Source: Evansella sp041820985
GTDB lineage: Bacteria > Bacillota > Bacilli > Bacillales > Salisediminibacteriaceae
DNA: 64,000 bases
Direction: 5' to 3'
NCBI RefSeq assembly: GCF_041820985.1
Contig: NZ_JBGUAU010000011.1
Span: 62,001-126,000, forward strand
This document shows positions 7,829 through 17,055 of the stretch, piece by piece (positions within the stretch are counted from its first letter, which is position 1; each line of letters opens with the position of its first letter). The notes beneath the pieces were generated by a model. That model did not search any database. It was not told the DNA's origin and worked only from the letters and a program-made list of their open reading frames with translations. The position numbers and the translations under genes are program-made.

Positions 7829-10132
7829 ATGAGAAGTAGAAGCTTATTTTCAAAATTAATTATGTTTGGATGTTTAATTAGTATATTACCTGTTATTATA
7901 GTTGGAACTTTTTCTTACGTTCAATCAACAAATGAGATTCAAGCAAAAGTAAATGAAGAGAAGCTTTACTCCATTAGACAAATTAATTCCAATGTTGAAC
8001 AAATTTTAAGAACTGTCAATCACTCATTAAATTCAATTATAGATTCAAATATGATGATGGACGCGTTAGATGTTCATATGATTGGTTATGACTTTTTAAT
8101 TCATCGAGAACTGAGAAGGGAGTTAATTACCCTACAATCTATGGAAACTAGTGTCGATGATATTATCATCATAAATAAAAATAATAATTGGTTACTTAAT
8201 AACGTAGGGGTTTATCGATTAAATGAACACTCAGATAGAGAAATGTATGAAACATTTTTTGACTTAGAAGTAAGATCCTCTTGGGTTTTAATTGACAATA
8301 CTGATTTTTCTCCTAATTTTACAAAAACTGATTGTGGCTACACAGTTAGCTTAATTAAACAACTTCCTATTAAAGCAAGTGCCAAGTATGGATTAGCAAT
8401 TGCAAACATTCCAGCTTGTCAATTAGCAGACCTAGTTCAAATTGATATGGAATCAGAAGTGTTTTTAATTGTGGACGAGAATCAAAAAATTATTGTACAT
8501 CATGATGAAAATATGATTGGAAAGACATTACAAGATGCGGGTTACATTGAAAATATGGAATTAATGAATGATGAGATAGGTCAATTCGATACTTTCTTTG
8601 ACAATAACCCGTATACTGTTACGTATCACCAATCAGATTTTAATAATTGGACGTATTTAACCTATCATTCTATAGACAGCTTAACAAGAGATGCTAAAAA
8701 AATTGGATGGTTTACTATTTACGTGATGTTAACAATGATAGCTATTTCTCTAATAAGTGTTTTAATTATATCGAAGCGATTGTATTCTCCTGTGGATCGG
8801 GTTGTTAAGTATATACAAGATCAAATTCCAGATGAAAATGGAAAAAAAGAAACTGAATTTGAGATCATTGAACAACAAGTAAAACATTTATTTTCATCAA
8901 AAACTGATATGGAGTTAGAATTAAAAGATCATTCAAAGCAAGTACAAGCAATATTTTTGAATCGCTTATTTCTTGGGAATTTTAAGTCAACGGAAGTATC
9001 GGAAAAAATTGCATACTTTGGTCTAAGTACTATTGTAGATACTTGGACTAATCATTCAGTATTAACGTTACAGATAGATACATTAGAGAATTCTAACTAT
9101 GAGCAAAAAGATAAAGATCTGTTATCATTTGCGGTGTCAAATATAGTAGAAGAATCTATATCTTTGAATAAAAGACTGCCAACTGTTTGGCTAGATAATA
9201 CTCTTGTTATCTTAATTGGTTTTACAGAAAATGATCATGGAAATATGGATGATATTTTATATGAGATAACGGAACAGTTGCAGGAAAATATTGAAGAAAA
9301 TTTAAGTATCTCAGTTAGTATTGGAATTAGTATGCCGTTCGATGAACTGAAAAAAGCCTCCACCGCTTATAGAGAAGGTGTAGAAGCACTTAAACATCGA
9401 ATTAAGTTAGGAAAAGGGGTTATTATACAATATAGTAGCATTAACTCAGGGAAAAGCTCCATAATTTATGATTATCCAAGGCGTACAGAAGAAGAGTTAG
9501 TCGTTGCAATTAAATTAGCAGAGAAAGAAAAAGCACTCGAGAATTTAGATCTTTGGATGGAGAAACTATTTAATACATCTCAAACACCAAGGGAATATCA
9601 AATATCAATGATGAAATTGCTAAACAACTTATTAACAGTTAAACAGGAAAATAATATTAGTTTTAAGCAGATTGATGTGTATCACGAATCATTATATGAA
9701 GAATTATTAGTACTTCAAATGAAAGATGAAATAAGTGAATGGTTTAAAGATAGATTAATTTTACCTTTAATTAATGTATTTAGTGAAAGAAGAGATTCTC
9801 AATTCCATAATTTATCGGAAAAAATAATTGATTTAATTCACAAAAACTATGATACAGATATTACATTAGAGGAATGTGCGGCAAAATTACACTATAACGC
9901 AAATTATTTAAGTAGTGTTTTTAAACAAGAAACAAATCATACTTTTAGCGAGTATTTAGCAAACTATCGGTTTAAGTTAGCAAAGAAATGGCTAACGGAA
10001 ACAGATATGACAGTAAAAGAAATTGCAGATAAACTAAAGTATAATAACTCGCAAAACTTTATTAGATCTTTTAAGAAGCAAGAAAACATGACACCAGGAC
10101 AATATAGGCAATTAAATACGAAAGAATCATAA
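7829..10132 (+). CDS. YesS-like membrane-anchored AraC-family transcriptional regulator
   Basis: A 767-residue protein with one membrane segment near residues 10-31, an extracytoplasmic sensing region (about 32-290), a second membrane segment (about 293-315), a linker and a C-terminal AraC-type double helix-turn-helix (about 665-762: LEECAAKLHYNANYLSSVFK and VKEIADKLKYNNSQNFIRSF). The layout and length match B. subtilis YesS, a pectin-locus activator, so one protein probably senses an oligosaccharide outside and activates genes inside. Downstream are two lipoproteins and two permeases, its likely targets. The ATG follows tgggggaatta. A terminator follows. A paralogue is at 59970-62318. Confidence 0.9.
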   Translation: MRSRSLFSKLIMFGCLISILPVIIVGTFSYVQSTNEIQAKVNEEKLYSIRQINSNVEQILRTVNHSLNSIIDSNMMMDALDVHMIGYDFLIHRELRRELITLQSMETSVDDIIIINKNNNWLLNNVGVYRLNEHSDREMYETFFDLEVRSSWVLIDNTDFSPNFTKTDCGYTVSLIKQLPIKASAKYGLAIANIPACQLADLVQIDMESEVFLIVDENQKIIVHHDENMIGKTLQDAGYIENMELMNDEIGQFDTFFDNNPYTVTYHQSDFNNWTYLTYHSIDSLTRDAKKIGWFTIYVMLTMIAISLISVLIISKRLYSPVDRVVKYIQDQIPDENGKKETEFEIIEQQVKHLFSSKTDMELELKDHSKQVQAIFLNRLFLGNFKSTEVSEKIAYFGLSTIVDTWTNHSVLTLQIDTLENSNYEQKDKDLLSFAVSNIVEESISLNKRLPTVWLDNTLVILIGFTENDHGNMDDILYEITEQLQENIEENLSISVSIGISMPFDELKKASTAYREGVEALKHRIKLGKGVIIQYSSINSGKSSIIYDYPRRTEEELVVAIKLAEKEKALENLDLWMEKLFNTSQTPREYQISMMKLLNNLLTVKQENNISFKQIDVYHESLYEELLVLQMKDEISEWFKDRLILPLINVFSERRDSQFHNLSEKIIDLIHKNYDTDITLEECAAKLHYNANYLSSVFKQETNHTFSEYLANYRFKLAKKWLTETDMTVKEIADKLKYNNSQNFIRSFKKQENMTPGQYRQLNTKES

Positions 10133-10133
10133 A

Positions 10134-10180
10134 AAGTGACACATCATATTTTGAAATATGATGTGTCGTTCCTTTTTTTA
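10134..10180 (+). terminator. Rho-independent terminator after the YesS-like gene
   Basis: Stem GACACATCATATTT paired with AATATGATGTGTC (10138-10167), followed by a T-rich run. Confidence 0.88.
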
Positions 10181-10698
10181 CACTTCATGCTGCAAGTAAA
10201 GTATCTATTTGATGACCAGCATATTTTTATACTTGATTAAGAAGAATAACATATCAATTAAGCATATTTTTATGGGTAGAGTGAATATCATTTCCGAATA
10301 GTTATGTCTACTAGTTACGATTACCTAAAACTAATACATTCTTGCCATTCCATTCATTTTTGGAAATAGCAGCAATTAAATAGCTGATTTATAAATTGTA
10401 TAATCATTATGTTAGATTGCTGTAAATCACTCCCTTGTAAGCGCTTCAACATACAGACGGATGATGTATTGATTATGTACGATATTTAATTTGGTGTATT
10501 ACACTTTGGTTAGACAACGAGGTTGCTTTGAAAGGGGTGGCTCATAAAAGGATATTCAAGTTCATTTGAAAGTTAAAAAATTTTTCCTTCAAATGAAAAC
10601 GTTGTCATTGTTTTGTTCTTGAGTTTGGGATGTATTCCTATAAAGTAGGAATTAATATATCCATAAAAAAATGAAAAGAATTATGGGAGGGTTAATGA
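10181..10698 (+). promoter_or_regulatory. Long leader of the first lipoprotein gene with two cre-like sites
   Basis: No gene is seen. It contains a TATAAT at 10399-10404, a cre-like TGTAAGCGCTTCAA at 10436-10449 and a cre-like TGAAAACGTTGTCA at 10594-10607 that fits the consensus well. The lack of a good -35 fits an activator-dependent promoter. The transcription start cannot be fixed. Confidence 0.5.
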
Positions 10699-12270
10699 AT
10701 GAAGAAATCAAGTAAACTTTTATCTCTATTAGCTGCTGTAATGGTAGTATTTATGCTTGCAGCTTGTGGAAACAACAATGCAACTGGTGGGGGAACTTCT
10801 GAAAGCGATAACAACGATAACAACAAAAACAACAACAATAACAACAATGAAGAAGTTGCTGATGAACCGGAAGAGCCGTTTACTATTAAAGCAATGTACA
10901 ATCTTCACACACCAGAAACTCCAGATGATTACTTAAAAGAACTATTAGAAACAGCGACAAATACAGTACTAGATATTCAATGGGTTCCAGACGGAAACTA
11001 TGAAGAAAGATTAAACACAGCTTTTGCTACAAATACATTACCAATGGTAGTACCAATGGGCTTTAATTTCTATAACCAATTTAAAGATGCAATCCGTGCT
11101 GATCAATTTTGGGAAATTGAGCCATACTTAAGTGAATTTGAAAACTTAAGTAAATTAAAACCAGAAGTTTTAGATAACACACGTGTAGATGGTAAACTGT
11201 ATGCACTTTATCAAGGACGTCCTTTATCTCGTCAAGGTCTAATTTATCGTAAAGACTGGGCTGAAAACTTAGGAATTGAAGCTCCAACAACTACAGAAGA
11301 GTTTCTGGAAATGGCTAGAGCATTCACAGAAGATGATCCTAACCAATCTGGATCAAAAGATACGATTGGTTTAACAGATCGTAGTGACTTAATCTATGGT
11401 GCGTTTAAAACAGTGGCTTCTTGGTTTGGAACTCCGAACCATTGGGGAGAGCAAGACGGACAATTATTACCTGAATTTATGTTTGATGAGTATGTTCAAA
11501 CAATGGACTTCTTTAAAGAGATGCATGAAAATGGATATATGAACCAAGATTTCCCAGTAACAAGTAAAGATGATCAACAAGCAATGTTTAAAAATGGAAC
11601 AGCTGGTATGTATGTTGGTTCTATGGCTGACGTGTTGAGTATCTACAATGATGCAAGTGATTTAAATCCAGATGTAGAATATGAAGTAGCAAATAGAATT
11701 GCAGGTCCAGATGGTGAGTTTGGAGTATGGGCTATACCTGGATTTGGTAGTGTTGTTTTATTCCCTAAACAAGCTATCGAAACAGAAGATGAGTTAAGAA
11801 AAGTATTAGCGTTTTATGACAAGTTAATGACTCCAGAAGTTTCTAACCTTTTAATTTGGGGTGTAGAAGGAGAGCATTATGAAATCGTAGATGGTGGAAT
11901 TCGTGTAATGGACGAAAACCGACAAAAAATTGACACTCAAGTAAGACCATTCCTTTCTATGGAAATTGGTGAGCCTGAGACAAATGGTCGTTTTGAAATG
12001 GTAGCAACATATGAGACTCGTGCTAAGGCAGATAAGTTGATTGTAGATAACAATGATTTCTTAATTCACAATCCTACTGTTGTGTTAGATTCTGAAACAC
12101 ATGTAACACACGGAGACAGATTACAACAATTGATTAATGATGCAACATATCAATATATTCTTCGTCAAATTGATTTAGATGGTTTCAATGCAGCGGTTGA
12201 ACGTTGGAAAAACGATGGTGGAAATGCTATTATCGAAGAGTTTAACGCTTCAAGAGATGCAATTAACTAA
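10699..12270 (+). CDS. LplA-like extracellular sugar-binding lipoprotein, copy 1
   Basis: A 523-residue ABC solute-binding protein. A lipoprotein signal peptide ends in LAAC with Cys23 as lipidation site, followed by an Asn/Asp/Glu-rich low-complexity linker (about residues 24-58) and then the binding domain (FTIKAMYNLHTPETPD onward). Length and sequence resemble B. subtilis LplA/YtcQ, used for rhamnogalacturonan-type oligosaccharides. The start follows atgggagggtta at good spacing. It has its own leader and terminator, and the permeases are about 2.8 kb downstream after a second, very similar lipoprotein (13058-14575). Confidence 0.93.
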   Translation: MKKSSKLLSLLAAVMVVFMLAACGNNNATGGGTSESDNNDNNKNNNNNNNEEVADEPEEPFTIKAMYNLHTPETPDDYLKELLETATNTVLDIQWVPDGNYEERLNTAFATNTLPMVVPMGFNFYNQFKDAIRADQFWEIEPYLSEFENLSKLKPEVLDNTRVDGKLYALYQGRPLSRQGLIYRKDWAENLGIEAPTTTEEFLEMARAFTEDDPNQSGSKDTIGLTDRSDLIYGAFKTVASWFGTPNHWGEQDGQLLPEFMFDEYVQTMDFFKEMHENGYMNQDFPVTSKDDQQAMFKNGTAGMYVGSMADVLSIYNDASDLNPDVEYEVANRIAGPDGEFGVWAIPGFGSVVLFPKQAIETEDELRKVLAFYDKLMTPEVSNLLIWGVEGEHYEIVDGGIRVMDENRQKIDTQVRPFLSMEIGEPETNGRFEMVATYETRAKADKLIVDNNDFLIHNPTVVLDSETHVTHGDRLQQLINDATYQYILRQIDLDGFNAAVERWKNDGGNAIIEEFNASRDAIN

Positions 12271-12288
12271 TTGGATATAAATTAGATA

Positions 12289-12324
12289 AAAGAGTGATTC
12301 ACAATTGTGAGTCACTCTTTTTAC
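12289..12324 (+). terminator. Rho-independent terminator after lipoprotein copy 1
   Basis: Stem AAGAGTGA/TCACTCTT with an inner TTCACAATTGTGAG palindrome, followed by TTTTTA. Confidence 0.88.
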
Positions 12325-12414
12325 TATTGTTGGGATAAATGAAGTAAAGAAAATATATAATAACAATTAAATCATATCTAGAAATGAACGTCTTTAAGTA
12401 CTATATCTTGGTTC

Positions 12415-12720
12415 TACCCTGAAATACGTGTACCAGATTAAATATGGAATACTAACTTTGTTGCTTATTATTCTTATCGCTACAGTCCACTCCTTGCACC
12501 CAAGGGAACAAGCGCGATATCCGTTCATTCTTCACGGTGTCTTTTATGTTGTGTGGAGTTGCCGAGCAATCCTACAATAGGCCTGGCCTAAGAACGTCCA
12601 CGTCCTAAGGGGAACGGTGCAATCTCGTCATCCTGGATCCAAGCTTCGTGGGATCTAACATCTTCTCTACTTCCCACTAAAGTTTCACAGTATCTTCTCA
12701 TTATATAAGGAGATAGAGTA
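12415..12720 (-). repeat. Dispersed GC-rich intergenic repeat, degenerate copy D
   Basis: Reverse orientation. It begins ctaccctgaaatacgtg (the family's right end) and contains cagtccactccttgcaccc, gtggagttgccgagc and ctctacttcccactaaagtt, each recognisable in copies B and C but diverged, with extra bases between. The remaining gap to the next gene (12725-13057) is AT-rich with no gene seen. It holds a cre-like TGTAAGCGTTCGCTACA (13018-13034) just before the ribosome binding site. Confidence 0.6.
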
Positions 12721-13057
12721 ACTTAATTCCTCTGGAAACATTATTTAGTTTTTCAACTACATATCTCTCCTTTGTTTAAAATGTGACATAATTCGTAAGT
12801 TTTCTACATTTACTTGATTCTAATAAACACTATATGTAAAATTATTATGCAAAAAAAGATAGAAAAAAGTCTGTAAAATAAAGCTTTAAAAGGGTAATAA
12901 TCATTTCCTTAGTTACGTACTTACATGCTTAGTTAAAGATGTTAGTAATAAAGGTTTTTTACAGTATATGAGGAATTGATTATATTCAAAATGTTGTAAG
13001 TCATCTAGTATCGAACTTGTAAGCGTTCGCTACAGATAAACTTGGGAGGTTAATTAC

Positions 13058-14575
13058 ATGAAGAAATCAAGCAAACTTTTATCATTGCTTGCTGTACTTT
13101 CAATATTAGTATTAGCAGCATGTGGTAACACATCTAGTGGAAAAGAAAGTGGAGGGAATACAGCGAGTGATTCTGATGAGCCATATACAATTAATGCTAT
13201 GTATAATTTGCACACGCCAGAAACTCCAGATAATTACCTAAAAGAACTATTAGAAGATGCTACAGGTACAAAATTAGACATTCAATGGGTTCCAGACGGT
13301 AACTATGAAGAAAGATTAAACACAGCTTTTGCAACTAATACATTACCAGCTGTTGTTCCTATGGGATTCGGTATGTTTAATCAATTTAAAGATGCTATTC
13401 GTGCAGATCAGTTTTGGGAAATTGGACCATATTTAGAGGAATTCGAAAATCTAAGCAAACTAAAACCTGAAGTATTAGAGAATACGAAAGTTGATGGAAA
13501 GATTTATGCTTTATACCAAGGTAGACCATTATCTAGACAAGGTGTTATATATAGAAAAGACTGGGCTGATAACTTAGGACTTGATACACCAAAAACAACA
13601 GAAGAGATTTACGAAATGGCAAGAGCGTTTACTGAAGATGATCCAAATCAAACTGGCCAAAAAGATACAATTGGTCTTACGGACAGAAGTGATTTAGTTT
13701 ATGGAGCATTTAAAACAATTTCTTCTTGGTTTGGAACTCCGAACGGTTGGGGAGAAAAAGATGGAAAATTATTACCAGAATTTATGTTTGACGAGTATAT
13801 TCAAACTTTAGATTTTGTAAAAGAATTGCATGAAAAGGGATATATGAATCAAGATTTCCCTGTTACTAGTAAAGATGATCAACAAGCTTTATTTAAAAAT
13901 GGTAGAGCAGGTATGTACGTAGGATCTATGGGTGATGTTATTAGTATCTATAATGATGCAAAAGATCTTAATCCAGACGTTGAATACGAAGTTGCAAACT
14001 ATATCGAAGGACCACATGGTGAGTTTGGAGTATGGGCTATCCCTGGATATGGTAGTGTTGTATTGTTCCCTAAATCTGGAACTGAAACTGAGGATGACTT
14101 AAGAAAAGTATTAGCATTTTATGATAAGCTTATGACACCAGAAGTTGCTAATCTTCTTGTATGGGGTGTTGAAGGTGAGCATTACCAAATTACTGATGGT
14201 GGAATTGAATTAATGGAAGAAAATCGTCAAAAAATTGATACACAAGTACGTCCGTTCTTATCCATGGAAATCGGTGAACCAGATACAAATGGAAGATACG
14301 AAATGGTAGCAACATATGAAACAAAAGCAAAAGCAGACCAATTAGTGAAAGAGAATGAGAAGTATTTAATTCACAATCCAACCGTTACTCTGGATTCACC
14401 AACTTATGTAACACACAATGATCGTTTACAACAATTAATAAACGATGCAACATATCAATATATTCTTCGTCAAATTGATTTAGATGGATTCAACAGTGCG
14501 GTAGAGCGCTGGAAAAACGATGGTGGGAACAATATCATCGAAGAGTTTAATGCTTCAAGAGACGCAATTAACTAA
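13058..14575 (+). CDS. LplA-like extracellular sugar-binding lipoprotein, copy 2
   Basis: A 505-residue ABC solute-binding protein, closely similar to copy 1 over nearly its whole length (for example the shared blocks WVPDGNYEERLNTAFATNTL and GFGVWAIPG-like stretch). The lipobox LAAC ends at Cys22. The Asn-rich linker of copy 1 is replaced by a shorter Ser/Gly/Glu linker (GNTSSGKESGGNTASDSDE), which accounts for most of the length difference. The start follows gggaggttaatta. It has its own upstream region and terminator. Both proteins probably feed the single permease pair downstream (15108, 16086), giving two receptors for related oligosaccharides. Confidence 0.93.
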   Translation: MKKSSKLLSLLAVLSILVLAACGNTSSGKESGGNTASDSDEPYTINAMYNLHTPETPDNYLKELLEDATGTKLDIQWVPDGNYEERLNTAFATNTLPAVVPMGFGMFNQFKDAIRADQFWEIGPYLEEFENLSKLKPEVLENTKVDGKIYALYQGRPLSRQGVIYRKDWADNLGLDTPKTTEEIYEMARAFTEDDPNQTGQKDTIGLTDRSDLVYGAFKTISSWFGTPNGWGEKDGKLLPEFMFDEYIQTLDFVKELHEKGYMNQDFPVTSKDDQQALFKNGRAGMYVGSMGDVISIYNDAKDLNPDVEYEVANYIEGPHGEFGVWAIPGYGSVVLFPKSGTETEDDLRKVLAFYDKLMTPEVANLLVWGVEGEHYQITDGGIELMEENRQKIDTQVRPFLSMEIGEPDTNGRYEMVATYETKAKADQLVKENEKYLIHNPTVTLDSPTYVTHNDRLQQLINDATYQYILRQIDLDGFNSAVERWKNDGGNNIIEEFNASRDAIN

Positions 14576-14582
14576 GTATAAA

Positions 14583-14629
14583 TAACATAAAAAATGGAGT
14601 CGATATTATTCGGCTCCATTTTTTATGTT
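14583..14629. terminator. Terminator after lipoprotein copy 2
   Basis: Stem AACATAAAAAATGGAG(T)CG paired with CGGCTCCATTTTTTATGTT around a short AT loop; it could act in both directions. Confidence 0.88.
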
Positions 14630-15079
14630 ACTAAAATAGTTTTCTTATACATAGACGAGTATCTCTCATTATTAAATAGCACAAGAAAATGAAAAAAATC
14701 CCTTCAATACGCCATCTTCTCTCCGTTGATATACTAGAGAATAAATAAATAGTTATCATTGTATGGTCGGTCGCTTTTAAAGAAAGATACTTCAACCTTT
14801 TCCATTCAGGAATTTCCTGTAGTATATCTATATTTTTTTTGTAGGTAGGCTACTTTTACTCTTTTGGAAAATTGAGTTAGGCAATAGTATGAAAGCGTTT
14901 TATAAAAGGGGTATTTTTATCTATTTTTATGATAATCAAAAGCTTAGGTATGAACTTAAAACCTTGATAAATCAACGTTTATTATGTCCAATGTATTGTG
15001 ATGATTATATACGTTATTGGATCATTGTTTTACGATAAGAACATGAAAGGCCAATCATAAAAACAAGGGGACATCAAGA
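14630..15079 (+). promoter_or_regulatory. Upstream region of the permease operon with cre-like site
   Basis: About 450 bp without a gene. A cre-like TGAAAGCGTTTTAT lies at 14890-14903. No convincing -35/-10 pair is seen, which fits activation by the YesS-like regulator. Confidence 0.45.
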
Positions 15080-15118
15080 ATGAACAAAGTAAGAAAGGGA
15101 GATGAGTATGGAACCTAA
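15080..15118 (+). other. Possible 12-codon leader ORF overlapping the permease start
   Basis: ATG at 15080 preceded by caagggg at workable spacing encodes MNKVRKGDEYGT and stops at 15118, ten bases past the permease ATG at 15108. It could couple translation of the permease. It may equally be chance. Confidence 0.3.
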
Positions 15119-16064
15119 ATTATCAATGGAGGATGCTCCGTTAACGAAGGCACAAAGAAGAAATGAATTATGGAGAGCAATAAAAAAGAACAAATGGATT
15201 TACTTAATGATCCTACCAGGAATTATTTATTTTATAGTATATAAGTATATTCCGATGTATGGATTAAGTATTGCTTTTAAGGATTTCAAACCATATTTAG
15301 GAATGCAAGGAAGTCCTTGGGTAGGATTTGATCAATTTGTAAGACTATTTAATGATCCAGACTTCTTTATGATATTAAGAAACACATTAATGTTATTCGC
15401 ATTACAATTATTTGTATATTTCCCGATTCCAATTATTTTATCTTTAATGTTAAACGAGTTAAGAAGTCAAGCTTATAAACGAAGTGTACAAACATTAATA
15501 TATATTCCTCATTTTATGTCATGGGTTGTAATCGTTTCCATCAGCTTCGTGATGTTAACGATGGACGGTGGTATTATTAATGGAATGTTAGAAGCAATGG
15601 GCTTTCAGAAAATAAACTTTTTAATGAATGCAGACACATTCCGACCTATGTATATCATTCAAGTTATTTGGAGAGAAGCTGGTTGGGGAACAATCATTTT
15701 CTTAGCAGCAATCTCAGCTGTAGATCCATCATTATATGAAGCAGCACGTATGGATGGTGCTACTCGAATTAGACAAATGTGGCATATTACACTACCGTCG
15801 ATTCGAAGTGTAATCATTGTATTACTTATACTAAAAATTGGAGATACGCTTGAGCTTGGATTTGAGCATATCTATCTATTATTAAATGCTTCAAACAGAC
15901 ACGTTGGGGAAATCTTTGATACGTATGTATATGTGGCTGGTTTACGTCAAGGACAATTTAGTTATGCAACTGCCGTTGGGTTCTTTAAAGGCGGAGTAGG
16001 TCTAATATTAGTAATGTTAGCTAATAAGTTAGCGAAGAAATTCGGTGAAGAGGGCGTATATTAA
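15108..16064 (+). CDS. ABC sugar transporter permease (LplB/YteP-like)
   Basis: A 318-residue integral membrane protein with about six membrane segments and the permease EAA loop (EAARMDGATRIRQMWHITLP) that docks to the ATPase. Its N-terminus (KNKWIYLMILPGIIYFIVYKY) and length match the LplB/YteP group used for pectic oligosaccharides. An ATG at 15102 is in frame but sits one base after the aaaggga ribosome binding site; the ATG at 15108 has correct spacing and is chosen. It is followed 21 bp later by the second permease. No ATP-binding subunit lies nearby, so a shared MsmX-type ATPase elsewhere is inferred. Confidence 0.93.
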   Translation: MEPKLSMEDAPLTKAQRRNELWRAIKKNKWIYLMILPGIIYFIVYKYIPMYGLSIAFKDFKPYLGMQGSPWVGFDQFVRLFNDPDFFMILRNTLMLFALQLFVYFPIPIILSLMLNELRSQAYKRSVQTLIYIPHFMSWVVIVSISFVMLTMDGGIINGMLEAMGFQKINFLMNADTFRPMYIIQVIWREAGWGTIIFLAAISAVDPSLYEAARMDGATRIRQMWHITLPSIRSVIIVLLILKIGDTLELGFEHIYLLLNASNRHVGEIFDTYVYVAGLRQGQFSYATAVGFFKGGVGLILVMLANKLAKKFGEEGVY

Positions 16065-16085
16065 TACCCGAAAGGAGGAGAAATA

Positions 16086-16961
16086 ATGATTCAAGATAAA
16101 ACACTAGGTAGTAGATTATTTAATGTAGCAAATATCATCATACTAGGGATTATTGCTCTAGTTACTGTATTACCATTTTTACACGTAATTGCCGCTTCTT
16201 TTACAACGAGTGCGGAATTAGCAAATAGTAGATTCGTATTATTTCCAAAGGTATGGAGTTTCGATGCTTATCGTTACATTTTCTCCACTGATACTATTTC
16301 AAGAGCATTAATGGTTTCCGTTATCGTAACAGTAGGTGGTACTTTATGGAGTATGTTAATGTCCGTAATGACGGGTTACGGTCTTTCAAGACGAGACTTA
16401 GTTGGTAGAAGACAAATCATGTTCCTTATCATATTTACAATGTTATTTAATGGTGGGATGATCCCAACATTCTTAGTTGTTCAACAAACAGGATTAATGA
16501 ACTCACTACTTGCATTAATCATTCCTGTTTCAATAAATGCTTTCAATATGGTAATCTTAAAAAGTTTCTTCCAAAACCTTCCTGCGGGGTTAGAAGAATC
16601 TGCGAAAATAGATGGTGCTGGTGACTTCTCTATCCTTTTCAGAATTGTCATTCCATGTTCTTTACCAGCAATTGCAACAATTTCATTATTCTATGCAGTA
16701 ACATATTGGAACACATATATGCACGCGATTCTATACTTGAGTGACTCTAGTAAGTGGCCAGTACAAGTTTTACTACGTCAGATAGTAGTATTAGCAACAG
16801 GAATTAACTATGATGGATCCGAATTTACAGATGTTCCTCCACCAGAAATTACAGTTAAGATGGCGACAATCGTAGTAGCAACTTTACCAGTTCTTGCGGT
16901 ATATCCTTTCTTACAAAAATACTTTGCAAAAGGTGCTCTATTAGGATCTGTTAAAGGATAA
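16086..16961 (+). CDS. ABC sugar transporter permease (LplC/YtcP-like)
   Basis: A 291-residue membrane protein with about six segments, the partner of the permease just upstream. Its EAA loop reads EESAKIDGAGDFSILFRIVIP, and the C-terminus FAKGALLGSVKG is typical of the LplC/YtcP group. The start follows aaaggaggagaaata, a near-perfect ribosome binding site. It is co-transcribed with 15108 and probably with 17056. A 9-bp inverted repeat (16976-16984 with 17012-17020) lies directly downstream and lacks a U-tract, so it may process or stabilise the mRNA rather than end it. Confidence 0.93.
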   Translation: MIQDKTLGSRLFNVANIIILGIIALVTVLPFLHVIAASFTTSAELANSRFVLFPKVWSFDAYRYIFSTDTISRALMVSVIVTVGGTLWSMLMSVMTGYGLSRRDLVGRRQIMFLIIFTMLFNGGMIPTFLVVQQTGLMNSLLALIIPVSINAFNMVILKSFFQNLPAGLEESAKIDGAGDFSILFRIVIPCSLPAIATISLFYAVTYWNTYMHAILYLSDSSKWPVQVLLRQIVVLATGINYDGSEFTDVPPPEITVKMATIVVATLPVLAVYPFLQKYFAKGALLGSVKG

Positions 16962-17055
16962 TAAAGATACAACTGATCAGCAGTCCGTGAAAACTAGTAT
17001 GTAAGTAACGAACTGCTGATTTATATTAGCTTTCTATTAGAAGCAGGTGAATTAG

